This document shows, one piece after another, positions 35,101 to 45,185 of a stretch of DNA of 64,000 nucleotides; position 1 is the stretch's first letter; every line of letters starts with the position of its first letter. Source of the stretch: Macrostomum hystrix (lineage: Eukaryota > Platyhelminthes > Macrostomidae); contig CATNEN010000024.1 of the NCBI GenBank assembly GCA_950097015.1, forward strand, positions 2,981,501 through 3,045,500, read 5' to 3'. The position numbers were made by a program, and so were the translations under genes. The notes beneath the pieces are model-generated. The model made no database searches, was not told the DNA's origin, and saw only the letters and a program-made list of their open reading frames with translations.

Positions 35101-38100
35101 CCACCAATATAGGCATCATTTTTCTGCTCAGAAACTTTCATCATGTAATCATGTCGGCTATCATTGTTAACAATTTTGGATTGATTAAGTTGTTGATTTT
35201 TTTCATTTTTGAATTAATATGGATTAGCCCCAAACCAGTTTATTCAGAGCTACTCGCATGTTACTTGTCTTTTAGTTGTCAATTTTCGTAAAGGGCGAAC
35301 AATTTTGGTCCGTATGATGGAATTTCACGAAAATCGGTCATTCGGGTTGGAAGCTATTGTGAAGTAGGCAGCGTCTTTACCCAGTGGGAAAAACAGCGTG
35401 GTCTGTTAAGTGTCTTGCTCAAGGACGCAAATAGTTTCCGTTGGGCTCAGATTTGAGCTCCCGACCTCTCAGTCAGAAAACCGTAGCTTCAACCATTGGG
35501 TTACAAACTCCCTTTGTAAAGTACAAAATCAACAGGAGCAATTGGAAAATCTTCACTCGCCTCAGACGGCTCATCTTCGTTACCGTTGCCTTCAGAAGAA
35601 TCCGCATCCTTTTTGTAATACATGGGATGATTGGGGAAGTCTGGGCCGCACACGTTGGCTGGCTGATAGCCCATATTGCTCCTCATCTTGAAGGTCATTG
35701 GTGGCTCTCGCAAGCCGAATTGGCGTCTGAACTCGAACCGGTCACGCGTGCCAAGCGGGTGATATGGGTACACATAGCTCTGCGCGTTCTTGGCTGGCCC
35801 ATTGTTAGGCAGCAGGTTTCCAGCAGCGAGTATCTTATTGTTGGCCTTCCAGGCTGCTGACAAGATGTTGCGCGAATCTGTCGAAACGTAGGGCGTCTCG
35901 CAGGGCAGGTCGCCGAAGCTGGTGGCGCACTTACCAGTGCGCTGGTAGGGGAAGTACAAATCCACATTGTCCACAACGGACTCGTTGGTGTAGATTCCGA
36001 ACTTGTAACTGACCAGTTTATTGCGGATGCAAATATGACGAGTGTACAGTTAATTTGAGAATTTCGAGTTACTTTGAAACACTCTGGCTTCGAACGTTCG
36101 AATGATCTCAAAAATTCAAGTCCGAGCGACGGAGCGGTCACGCCTAGGACACAAAAATGTCCCTGAGCTCGAATCCACGGCGAGGCCACATTCATTTGAG
36201 ACAAAATAGTGAAGGCTTGTGACACATAGGAGATGAGACATGGAGATATGAGACAGTGGAGAGTTGAGACAAGGGAGAGATAAGACAGGGGAGAGATAAG
36301 ACAGGGGAGGGATGAGAAATAGGAGAGATAAGACACGGGAGAGATGAGACACGGGAGATATGAGACAGTGGAGAGATGAGACAAGGGAGAGATAAGACAG
36401 GGGAGAGATAAGACAGGGGAGGGATGAAAAATAGGAGAGATGAGACACGGGAGAGATGAGACGCGGGAGATATGAGACACGGGAGATATAAGACAGTGGA
36501 GAGTTGAGACAAGGGAGAGATAAGACAGGGGAGAGATAAGACAGGGGAGAGATAAGACAGGGGAGGGATGAGAAATAGGAGAGATAAGACACGGGGGAGA
36601 TGAGACACGGGAGAGATAAAACACGGGAGAGATGAGACAATAGAGAGATGAGACACGAGAGAGTTGACACAAGGGTAAGATGAGACACGGGAGAGATAAG
36701 ACACGGGAGAGATGAGACACGGGAGAGATAAGACACGGGAGAGATGAGACACGGGAGATATAAGACACGGGAGAGATGAGACACGGGAGAGATAAAACAC
36801 GGGAGAGATGAGACAATAGAGAGATGGCACACGGGAGAGATAAGACAATAGAGAGATGAGACACGAGAGAGTTGACACAAGGGTAAGATGAGACAAGGGA
36901 GAGATAAGATACGGGAGAGATGACACAAGAGATAAGCCAAGAGATGAGACACTCAAGAAATGAGACACGGGAGAGATGACACAAGGGTGAGATGAGACGC
37001 GTGTGTTTCGCTTGTGGTAAACTGTATTATTTAGGCGTGCGTAAAGTAAAGAATTATCAAATTATATGATAGCCCGACTGCCTCTCACCGGTGCTTGTTG
37101 TAGACAACCCGGCTTTTGTACTCCGGGAACCAACGCTCCAGCATTGTGTTGCACATTTTCACCATGGTATAGTCTGGCCCCTGAATCTGCACAATCAGAT
37201 ACTTTATCCATTTGAATTTACCTATTTGCCTATTTAGAATCCGATTCGTGATTAGAATGAAGCACTTGGTACGACGGGAGCACTTCTTTATCATGGCGGA
37301 GAATTGAGGCTTAAGCATGTTTAAACACTCGTCTGTGGGTTGATTGATCGATTGATTAACAGATCATTTTGTTTGCTGATTGTCTGATCGATTGCTTGGT
37401 TGATAATTTTTTTTAATTGGTTACTAGGCTGCCTGATAGGTCGTTTGTTTGTTTGTTTGATAGGTTGAATTATCGATTGATTGATTGTTTGATTAATTAA
37501 CAGATTTTTTAATACTCAAGTAATCTCATGTTTGATTGCTTGATGTGCTTACATGGTTGATCAGTTATTAGTTTGCTGGTTAATTTTTGTTATATTGGTT
37601 TGCTCATTAGTTTAATCACCGGGTTTGCTACTTAACTTAACTGACTGCTACTTAATTGACGAATAGCTTAATTTATTAATTGAGAATTTGGTGATTGGTC
37701 CAGCTAATTTTTATGAACGATCAATAGCGTACCCTTCATAAACAGCAGGTACTCGCAGACTACGCCTTTGTTTTCGTGGTGCCAATCGGCTATGTTGCTT
37801 CCCAACTTGACGGCCGCATTAAATTGACGTCTCTGCTCCATCGACAAGCCAGGCGGCTCCTCCCTAGGCTGGACAGTTCGGACCGGATGGTCCAGTAGGA
37901 CATTGTCCGAGTTGGGCTTTTCGGCTTCGGATTTGTGAAGTTAAGACGCGCGATATTTTCGTTTCTATGCGAAATTGTATCAACATTTCTTATCTCTTGT
38001 GGTAATGAATGAGTGGGGTATCAAAGGCCAAAGAGTGAGTGCAGTAGGTGCTATGGGCATATGAGTGAGTAGGGTAGGTGTGAAAGGCCGAATAGTGAGT

Positions 38101-38911
38101 GGGGTGGGTGTGAAAGGCCAAAAAGAGAGTGGGTGGGTGTGAAAGGCCAAATAGTTAGTACGGTGGGTGTGAAAGGCCAAATAGTGTATAGGGTGGGTGT
38201 GAAAGGCCAGATAGTGTATAGGGTAGGTGTGAAAGGCCAAATAGTTAGTACGGTGGGTGTGAAAGGCCAAATAGTTAGTACGGTGGGTGTGAAAGGCCAA
38301 AGAAAGAGTGGGGTTGGTGTGAAAGGCCAAATAGTGTATAGGGTGGGTGTGAAAGGCTAAATAGTGAGTGTGGTGAGTGTCGAAAACTGATGACTGAGTG
38401 GTTTAAGTTCGCATTTAGCATGTGATTATCTTCAATATGATTTATCATCAATAAATTAGCATGACACAATCGAAGACTAAGCATATTTATGTTAAATGTA
38501 ACCTCTCCCAGAACCCTCAGGTCCCTCAGGTCCTATTTTGTGTTGACATTCTGTCAGAGGGTAGTGGCGTTCATAGGAAGTATGTACAAACACGAGTCCA
38601 TGAAAAATGGTTCCATTCTTAAACGCAGAAATAAGGAATATTTAAACTCTAGCTTATCAATGAAAGTTGAAGAATTACGCCAGCTGCAAGTATTGAAGTG
38701 AAAGCTTACTTGCAGTAAAAATGCGCACATTTCTCGGCTCCTGCAGCTTCATAGTAAGGAAGGCAAGCCGTTTGGCAGCTCTGGCCCCCATGTCCTTTTC
38801 CTTTTTAGTCACGGTTCCCTGAGCACTATTGTTGCCCTGCGAAGTTAGCTGCGTGATTGGGTCAAAGACTTCGGCTCCAGTGGCGGCTGTTTCCTTCTCT
38901 GCGATTTCCAT
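32132..38911 (-). CDS. Unrecognised conserved-looking protein, eight exons
   Basis: Exons on the minus strand: 38911-38710, 37924-37733, 37221-37089, 36008 to about 35534, 34812-34608, 34523-34305, 33762-33348, 32345-32132. All phases fit and give 684 residues ending LQPRYN. I do not recognise the family. It has no signal peptide and no evident membrane segment. The N-terminus is charged. The middle is rich in aromatic residues (QIQGPDYTMVKMCNTMLERW; FPNHPMYYKKD), then comes an acidic stretch (EDEPSEASED), then long basic helices (KMKHIMDLRREWIFGSKQLG). A Ser/Arg/Lys-rich linker (SARTRSAKRSKQQKSGE) precedes a C-terminal domain. Dense aromatic and charged residues suggest a conserved soluble protein, perhaps of a large complex (inference). 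The donor after exon 4 is weak (GTTGAT, or GTACTT at 35525) and lies beside a SINE B fragment. The gene is convergent with the PDE11-like gene. Confidence 0.78.
32636..32775 (-). mobile_element. SINE A fragment
   Basis: TCGTCAGGCAGTGTACACTC and CTGTGCCTTGG, then GATCACTCTGCCACTG, match the SINE A minus orientation with internal deletions. Lies in the last intron of the unrecognised gene. Confidence 0.65.
32795..33215 (-). repeat. Dispersed repeat D, inverted copy
   Basis: Reverse complement of the 22935-23395 element, with matching AGCGATTCACCAGCATCGCC, GGAAACGGGCCTAGATTTGA and CGACCTCTCGGTCAGGATTC. Lies in the last intron of the unrecognised gene. Confidence 0.75.
33763..34304. other. Intron 6 of the unrecognised gene
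   Basis: About 540 bases of AT-rich intron with no satellite or SINE that I can see; one of the few long introns without an array. Confidence 0.5.
34960..35405 (+). mobile_element. Dispersed repeat C, copy 4
   Basis: AATATTCAAGCAATCGCCAT, CGGGATATTCAACGATTCTT, TTTCATCATGTAATC and GGTCATTCGGGTTGGAAGCT occur in family order. Lies in intron 4 of the unrecognised gene, next to a SINE B fragment. Confidence 0.75.
35405..35522 (-). mobile_element. SINE B 5' fragment next to the exon 4 donor
   Basis: On the minus strand it begins GGGAGTTTGTAACCCAATGG and carries GAGGTCGGGAGCTCAAATCT, both SINE B head features, then continues to AAGACACTTAACAGACC. The coding frame of exon 4 ends about 5-12 bases before it. 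Confidence 0.7.
36120..36215 (+). mobile_element. SINE A head fragment
   Basis: CTGAGCTCGAATCCACGGCG and AGGCCACATTCATTTGAGAC match the SINE A head in plus orientation. Lies in intron 3 of the unrecognised gene, next to the 16-bp array. Confidence 0.65.
36225..36995. repeat. Minisatellite, about 16-bp GAGACACGGGAGAGAT-type unit
   Basis: About 45 purine-rich units in intron 3 of the unrecognised gene. Higher-order blocks are visible: the segment around GGGATGAGAAATAGGAGAGA recurs every 120-170 bases. Three long minus-strand frames over it are artefacts. Confidence 0.95.
38020..38395. repeat. Minisatellite, 30-bp unit
   Basis: About 12 copies with the core GGTGTGAAAGGCCAAATAGT in intron 1 of the unrecognised gene. 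Confidence 0.95.
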
Positions 38912-39689
38912 TTTGTAGCTGGTGTGGCCTCAGCAAGAGCAGATTGACCAAGTTTTCAAGTCCCAAGGAGCTGCCACCACCGGTCAGAGAGGAAAAATGA
39001 CAGGCAATGACTCGAACCGATTAAGGACAAGCTCAACAGGGGCTGAGTGTCAGCTGCGTCTACTTTGCCACTCTTGGCCATAGACAAATGCGCAGAGTAC
39101 GCCCCATAGCTTACATGATGTTGTTAAAATTGATTAGCAATTTAGTTATTCTATTTAAAAAACTTGGCCTAGGACCACTAGAAGAAGGACGGGGCACTTT
39201 GTTTCTTGGAAAAGTTTTTTAATGCCGATTTTCTTCTCCAAACTTTCAATCTATTTCACACGAAAGCGTTGATAACTTTTAATTGGAAGCAGATCCAATG
39301 CTGTTCTTTTAATATTTCTTGCAAAACATGCTTCTTTAACAAATTTTAGAAAGCTTCTTTCATGAAAAGTTGATCTTCGTTTTATTCTCGTTTATTTATC
39401 AGGAAGCACAGTAGCTTACCAAAAGCTAACTCAAGTGGCTAACTCAATTTTACTGTCTTTTTCTAGCAAGTATTGTGCATTAAGAGAATTGCGGGAAATA
39501 TATTGAAAGAAACAGTAGTCCAAGCTATAGGCTAATTTTATGTCTGATTGGTTGCTATCTACATTCTTCTAGTGGTCCTAGGTCTTGGCTCGGCTTGGAC
39601 CAAAGTCGAAGTCGGGCCAAGGTTCTGGATAAAAATAGTGTACTAAAATCAAAGTTTTGACCAACACGTGGGACGGATGTTGGGGAAAT
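38912..39689. other. Upstream region of the unrecognised gene
   Basis: About 780 bases 5' of the minus-strand start codon at 38911. AT-rich; no specific promoter motif recognised. Confidence 0.4.
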
Positions 39690-40245
39690 GTGGAGTTTCA
39701 AGGAGTGGGGTGGTTGTGTTGTGTTGAGAGACAAGGAGTGGGGTGGGTGTGTTAATTGTCAAGGAGTGGGGTAGTTGAGAGTCAAAGAGTGGGGTGGGGT
39801 GTGTTAATTGTCAAGGAGTGGGGTGGGTGTGTTAATTGTCAAGGAGTGGGGTGGTTGTGTTGTGTTGAGAGACAAGGAGTGGGGTGGGTGTGTTAATTGT
39901 CAAGGAGTGGGGTGGTTGAGAGTCAAAGAGTGGGTGGGGTGTGTTGATTGTCAAGGAGTGGGGTGGTTGAGAGTCAAAGAGTGGGTGGGGTGTGTTGATT
40001 GTCAAGGAGTGGGGTGGTTGAGAGTCAAAGAGTGGGTGGGGTGTGTTGATTGTCAAGGAGTGGGGTGGTTGTGTTGTGTTGAGAGACAAGGAGTGGGGTG
40101 GGGTGTGTTAATTGTCAAGGAGTGGGTGGTTGAGAGTCGAAGAGTGGGGTGGTTGTGTTGTGTTGAGAGACAAGGAGTGGGGTGGGGTGTGTTAATTTTT
40201 AAGGAGTGGGTGGGTGTGTTAATGGTCAAGGAGTGGGGTTTAACA
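39690..40245. repeat. Minisatellite, GAGTGGGGTGGG-type composite units
   Basis: About 20 modules of roughly 22-32 bases sharing CAAGGAGTGGGGTGG. Spacers alternate among TGTTAATTGT, TTGTGTTGTGTTGAGAGA and TTGAGAGTCAAAGAGTGG, giving a higher-order pattern. Confidence 0.93.
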
Positions 40246-40700
40246 GCTGGCGTGCACCTCAGCTGCGGTGGTGGAGGCTGCGACGATGACAAGTTGGGCT
40301 GGGGTATCAGCGGGGGCGGCAGAAGGGACGATATTAGTCACGATAGTGCAGATCCCTCGAATTGTCTGGCTGAGCGTGCTCACTGGCGGGCGTATTTGCT
40401 CAAACTCTTTGCGAGATTCGCCGTGCTGAGCAGCTTCGAGGACGGCAGATCTAGTCGCATCCATGTCGCCTGGGGCGCCCGAGTTAATCACCAAATGGTT
40501 TCTGTGGGTTTTAATTTGTGCACGAGCGTTGAAAACTTCGACTGATTGGCACTGCGAGCAGCAAGCCAACGACTGACTCGGCATGAATTGTACCATTTCA
40601 GTCCGCCCTGCTCACACAGGCCGCAGTCGATGCACACGTAGGACGGGCAGCGCGATTTGTTTCTTGCAGACATGGCGGCTCCAGCAGAGAATTTAAATCT
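40246..40700 (-). other. Possible coding remnant with a Cys-rich segment
   Basis: Two overlapping minus-strand frames (40700-40488 and 40596-40240) look like parts of one broken reading frame. The first carries RCPSYVCIDCGLCEQGG, the second CCSQCQSVEVFNARAQ. The cysteine spacing could be a metal-binding remnant. I do not recognise a family, and it could be non-coding. Confidence 0.3.
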
Positions 40701-40737
40701 TTCGCAACGCATCCGATTGATTCCTTGCATGATTGAC

Positions 40738-41068
40738 CGATTTTTTATACTAAAGTAATCTCATGTTTGATTACTGACATGGTCGATCAGTTATTAGTTT
40801 ACTGGTTAATTTTTGTTATATTGGTTTACTTATAATTAATCACCGGGTTTGCTACTTAACTTAACTGACTGCTACTTAATTGACGAATAGCTTAATTTAT
40901 TAATTGAGAATTTGGTGATTGGTCTAGTTAATTTTGATGAAAGATCAATAGCGTACCCTTCATAAACAGCAGGTACTCGCAGACAACGCCTTTGTTTTCG
41001 TGGTGCCAATCGGCTATGCTGCTTCCCAACTTGACGGCCGCATTAAATTGGCGTCCCTGCGCCATCAG
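40738..41068 (-). pseudogene. Duplicated exon 2 of the unrecognised gene with intron flank
   Basis: This stretch matches 37506-37836 at high identity, including intron 2 sequence (TAATCACCGGGTTTGCTACT) and the 3' two-thirds of exon 2 with its donor (CCTTCATAAACAGCAGGTAC). It lies about 1.8 kb upstream of the gene start. The copy stops inside exon 2, so it is a partial segmental duplication, not a second gene. Confidence 0.85.
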
Positions 41069-41102
41069 TCACGTGGAGTGACGATTCGAGCCAAAATCGC
41101 TG

Positions 41103-41981
41103 CCGTGTTAGGTGCAAACAGATTGTGGCTTCCCTGTTTTCCCCAGGCCAGCAGTTGTTTTGTTGTTGTCTTCATATGACAGAATATACGCTCGTATATA
41201 TCCAGGTCGATATTCATCAGAAGAACATTCAGCATCAAAGTAAAGCCGCCACAGCGTGCTGTAGGTTACTGAAAAATGTCTACGCATTTATGGGTTAAAA
41301 TACGGCGCATGCACCGCATCTCACATTATTCCTTAAATAAACAAGGCACGAAAGGATTTCGACTGCTCAATGCAGTTTTGTGGCTGCGCGGTGAAGAGAA
41401 TTGTGCTCCCTCTAAATATACCTAGCAGCCGATATTTAAAGCACTCTCTGAAACAAAAGTGATTCGCAAGGGTCAATTCAATTCAACGCCGAAAAGTAAA
41501 AATGCAGACCCCTTCACAAGACCGAAACTTCATAAGACCGAAACTTCACAACGCCTTATGAAGTTTCGGTCTTACGAAGGACAGTGCATGAATTTTTGGC
41601 GTTGTGAATTTTCTGTCTTGTGAAAGCCACCCTTCAAAACAATTATATCATTGCAACACAATGGCAGCACGGCAGAGTTTTTGGAGCCAATTACTGAACG
41701 CTCTAGCCCCCCGACTTCATTTCTATCCCTGCCCCCACAGATTAATTTTCATACCTGTGTCCCTTACCTCCAACCCTCACCTCACCCACCCACCCCAACT
41801 GGAACTGATAGGCCAGTCTTTCTTCCTATCGCTGCAGAGTCAACCGCCCCCATGCAAAGAGATAGGCCGGCCTCTCCTCCTATCGCTGCAGTGTTAGCCG
41901 TACCCAGTGCAAACAGATGGTGGCTTCCCTGTTTTCCCCAGGCCAGCAGTTGTTTTGTTGTTGTCTTCATATGACAGAATA
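41103..41981. repeat. Pair of dispersed direct repeats, about 85 bp
   Basis: 41103-41188 and 41893-41980 share GTGGCTTCCCTGTTTTCCCC, AGGCCAGCAGTTGTTTTGTT and GTTGTCTTCATATGACAGAA almost without change. Some 700 bases, including the hairpin at 41512, lie between them. Confidence 0.85.
41512..41579. repeat. Near-perfect inverted repeat (hairpin)
   Basis: The left arm 41512-41536 (CAAGACCGAAACTTCATAAG) and the right arm 41555-41579 (CTTATGAAGTTTCGGTCTTA) pair over 23 of 25 bases with an 18-base loop. The loop begins with another copy of the arm sequence. A looser outer palindrome extends to about 41470 and 41640, which is compatible with a MITE. Confidence 0.85.
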
Positions 41982-42144
41982 ATAGAGAGCAGAGCAAAAG
42001 GGAAATTCCATTGGAGGAGTGGAACTGAATAATCAATCGGTTCATCAGACTGCACTGACTGCCTCTCTTTCTCTCTCTCGATCTCTCAGACAGATTTAAC
42101 CGCGGCCGAGTCCACCATGCAAACACATAGGTGTTTGTTCACAC

Positions 42145-42330
42145 GCTAGGACCCCACGGAATTTCCGAGGACTTCCTTGTGGCAGAACATGAACTTGTAA
42201 ACATGGGCCTATGTACATGCACTGGGCCCCATGGAATTTCTTTGAATTTCCCCGCGGCAGAGTTCTGCTGTGTGAAACATGTTCACAAACTAGGGCCCCA
42301 CGGAATTTCCGCGGATTTCCCTGCGGCACC
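42145..42330. repeat. Three diverged copies of an about 75-bp repeat
   Basis: CCCCACGGAATTTCCGAGGA, GCCCCATGGAATTTCTTTGA and CCCCACGGAATTTCCGCGGA recur every 70-80 bases, each followed by a (C/T)GCGGCA or TGTGGCA motif. Confidence 0.75.
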
Positions 42331-43804
42331 GAGTAGCATCGACTTGATGACTAGAAGCAGATGACTCTTCCCGATACAACTGAATACCTTGGCCTTTCGC
42401 TAATTACGAAGTGATGTATTCTTTTTTGTCTAGACTGGCTTCGGAATCAAGAAGATCTCAATTTTCTCAAAGCCACAGGGACAGTAAGGGGAAGCGACCG
42501 CTATAATTTTTTTTCATACGACGAAAATATGTTAGTGTTGATAAGCGACCATTAGGTACTGAGGTATTTTATTAAAATATTATATTATGAGCTAGTTTCC
42601 ACTTTAGTAACATTGAACAACGCTGAGCAAGGGTTTTAATGAACATCGTTAAACTATGTCTATGGGGAATTCCCACAGAGAATTCCCTTTGGATTCTTGT
42701 ATTTCAAACGTTAAGTGTGTCTTTTCATTCTTACGAGCTATTTGAGCCAGCGTGCGGGAATGAAATAATCTATGGCCAAATCTCCACTGTTTTACACATG
42801 GACATCGTGCAGGAATGACACTCTCCATTCCTGTACGCAAACAGTTCTTCCCAGTCTAATTTCTTGCGTGCAGGAATGAATTAATGTATCCCCCACTTGC
42901 CCCGGGCAGTTGTCTATGTTTTTAAGCTTTTCATTTATTTGCACTAGTGCAATAAACTATTTATTTTACTTTGCATCGATGCAAATAAATTAACTATAAC
43001 ACAGAACTATAACACAACCATAGACAAACAGAATTAAACGAGCGAACGAATCAATAATCCATAAATTTTCTGACCTCGTCCGTTTGCCCGTTTTAAGTTA
43101 GGGATACATTTCATACTCCCCACTCATTTAGTTGTCTAGACAACAAAATAAATGGGGAATATTATACATTGATACCCTCAATAGCGGGTATTCAGTTTTC
43201 TGGTGTTGTGAATTGATGAAATGAAATGAAATTCAGTTTTCTTACATTAAAAACTGAATTTCATGACAAATATCTGCATCTTTTCCAGGAACTACTTAGT
43301 CAAAAGTCGAATTTGACTAGAAAGCCGTGTATTTTTCCGGGTCTGTTTTTCACAAACGGAATTCTGTAAAACAAGAAAGTTTTTAATCGTGATGCTAGTG
43401 TGCAAAATTTCAAAACATAAAATCATTCTACGATTTTATTTCCAACAGTGTAAACAGTCAAAGCCTGATAGCCGCTTGACACTTAAACAACTTCAATACA
43501 CTATAGAATATAGTTAAATTCGTTCATTCGAGGGTGCTGAATCGACTTTTGAAATCGCAGATTTTGTGAGTCTTTTATTCTGCACTGATCCTGATCAGTA
43601 AATATTAGTTCATTAATATTTTACAATTACCCATCGATTACCCCAGAATTCAGACATTTCTTTTTGTGCATCTTCTAAGCTGGGACCCCATCCCACTTGC
43701 TTGTAAAGGCTCAATAGCTTTATAACTTCACTATAGGTTGTAAAAATTATCCGCCCCTTTGTAAAACATAACAACCAATACTTTGCCAGATCGCATCCGA
43801 GTAA
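42331..43804. other. Intergenic, no gene supported
   Basis: About 1.5 kb of AT-rich DNA. A diverged module containing GTGCAGGAATGA recurs three times at 42755-42880. No coding signal seen. Confidence 0.4.
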
Positions 43805-44330
43805 ATGAAGCTGGCTATTGTACTAACTTTGATGCTGTTTTGTTCGGCATCAGCGGGAAGAATGCCTCGGTTGGTTTATTCTCAGACATCGAAGCTGCTT
43901 CTGAACTGGGATGATGTCTGGGAAGCGGGGACACAAACTTCGACTGGTCTACTTACAAAAGATGAAAAAATCTTCCTTAAAGGGCAAGTCGATAGTGTGG
44001 CCAATCAATCCGATCTCAAACGCACTCTGCCCCTAAATTGTCAAAGCCATTCTTACGAACCAGTTAAGCTAGACTCACTGAAAAATTCTGCAACAGACTA
44101 CACGTGAAATAATATTAAAATTTCATTGAAACTACGGTACGAAAACAGCATTGACGAATTCGAGCTTACAATGGGGACTTCTTCAGTGCCATTCTCTGTT
44201 GTGTTTTCATCCAAGGTGATTCTGACAGCCAGGGTAGAGTATGCCAGTCGGTGGCGGAGTTCTCACGTCAAACACAATATATATATAGCTATAGCTAGTC
44301 TAGAACTAGACTAGAGAACTGCTTCTGATG
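43805..44330 (+). pseudogene. Truncated paralogue of the Ig-like membrane protein gene
   Basis: The frame opens with a signal-peptide-like MKLAIVLTLMLFCSASAG and then follows the intact gene at 45186 (RMPRLVYSQTSKLLL here, RMPRFVYSQASKLLL there). An in-frame TGA at 44105 replaces the region of a cysteine codon neighbourhood in the paralogue. Homology resumes in the same frame (DEFELTMGTSSVPFS), then a 4-base insertion near 44247 shifts the frame at VEYA. Homology ends at about 44285. This is a dead, 3'-truncated tandem copy covering only the first 20 percent of the protein. Confidence 0.85.
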
Positions 44331-45185
44331 AACCCAAATGACTCATGTAATATAGTGTTAAAACAAATTAAAGTTTTGTTATATTTAGTCTATTTGATCA
44401 AGATCTTTGTTCTAGTTAAGTAAAAGCACAAAACCCTATAGTATCAGTATAATCATCCTTGATTCCAAACAATCATTTATACGTTAGTCTATATTTAACT
44501 AATCTGTAAGGTCAAAGCTGGCTTTATAAAAATAAGTAGCTTATTAGGTAGACTATGAATATTGTAACAGGGCTTATGACTCTACTTTTCTCTCTCTTGG
44601 TAGCGTATCTCTCGGCACAAGCGGTTTATCCTTCTAAGGCACTGGTCTCTTTTTCTCTAGTCTTTGCTGGGCGCTTTCCGTGGATCAGAGGTCACAGCCT
44701 CAAATAACCAACTCAACACTTAAACACCTTCTTACTCAGTTATAGCTTATTTGCTTTTCGCCACACTGGCACGTTGCTTTGTCTCACAGGAATTGCACTC
44801 GTTTATATACACAAAAAAGTTTTGTTAAAATGAATGAATTTGACAGAATATTTATAATATTTTATATATAAAAATATTTAGCGCATTTAAACAAAGAGCA
44901 TAGGTACGAATTTGACTTTAAAAAATGATAAAAGCATCTCTACTACAATATGACTTACTATATTGTATAATCTACTAGAATTAACTAAAGACCTAACTAA
45001 CAATAATTTCTAAACAATAGACTTTGAATATTTTTTCTATAAGATTTGTATAAACCAACAGTTCAAGAGGAAACAGCAAGCAAACAACCTGGCAGATGAA
45101 GTATACTCATATTCTATTAAAACTATTGAGTTTTTATTCAAGAATCTGTACTGTTCTGTTAAAAAATTTCAGTTGCTAATCAAAG
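44331..45185. other. Spacer between pseudogene and intact paralogue
   Basis: About 850 bases, AT-rich, with no feature recognised. Presumably contains the promoter of the downstream gene. Confidence 0.4.

Noticed and set aside
35695-36984. Minus-strand frames of 258-429 codons with LPCLISPVS repeats
   Set aside because: The 16-bp intronic array read through into exon 4 of the unrecognised gene in a wrong frame. The exon 4 frame itself is supported by splice phases.
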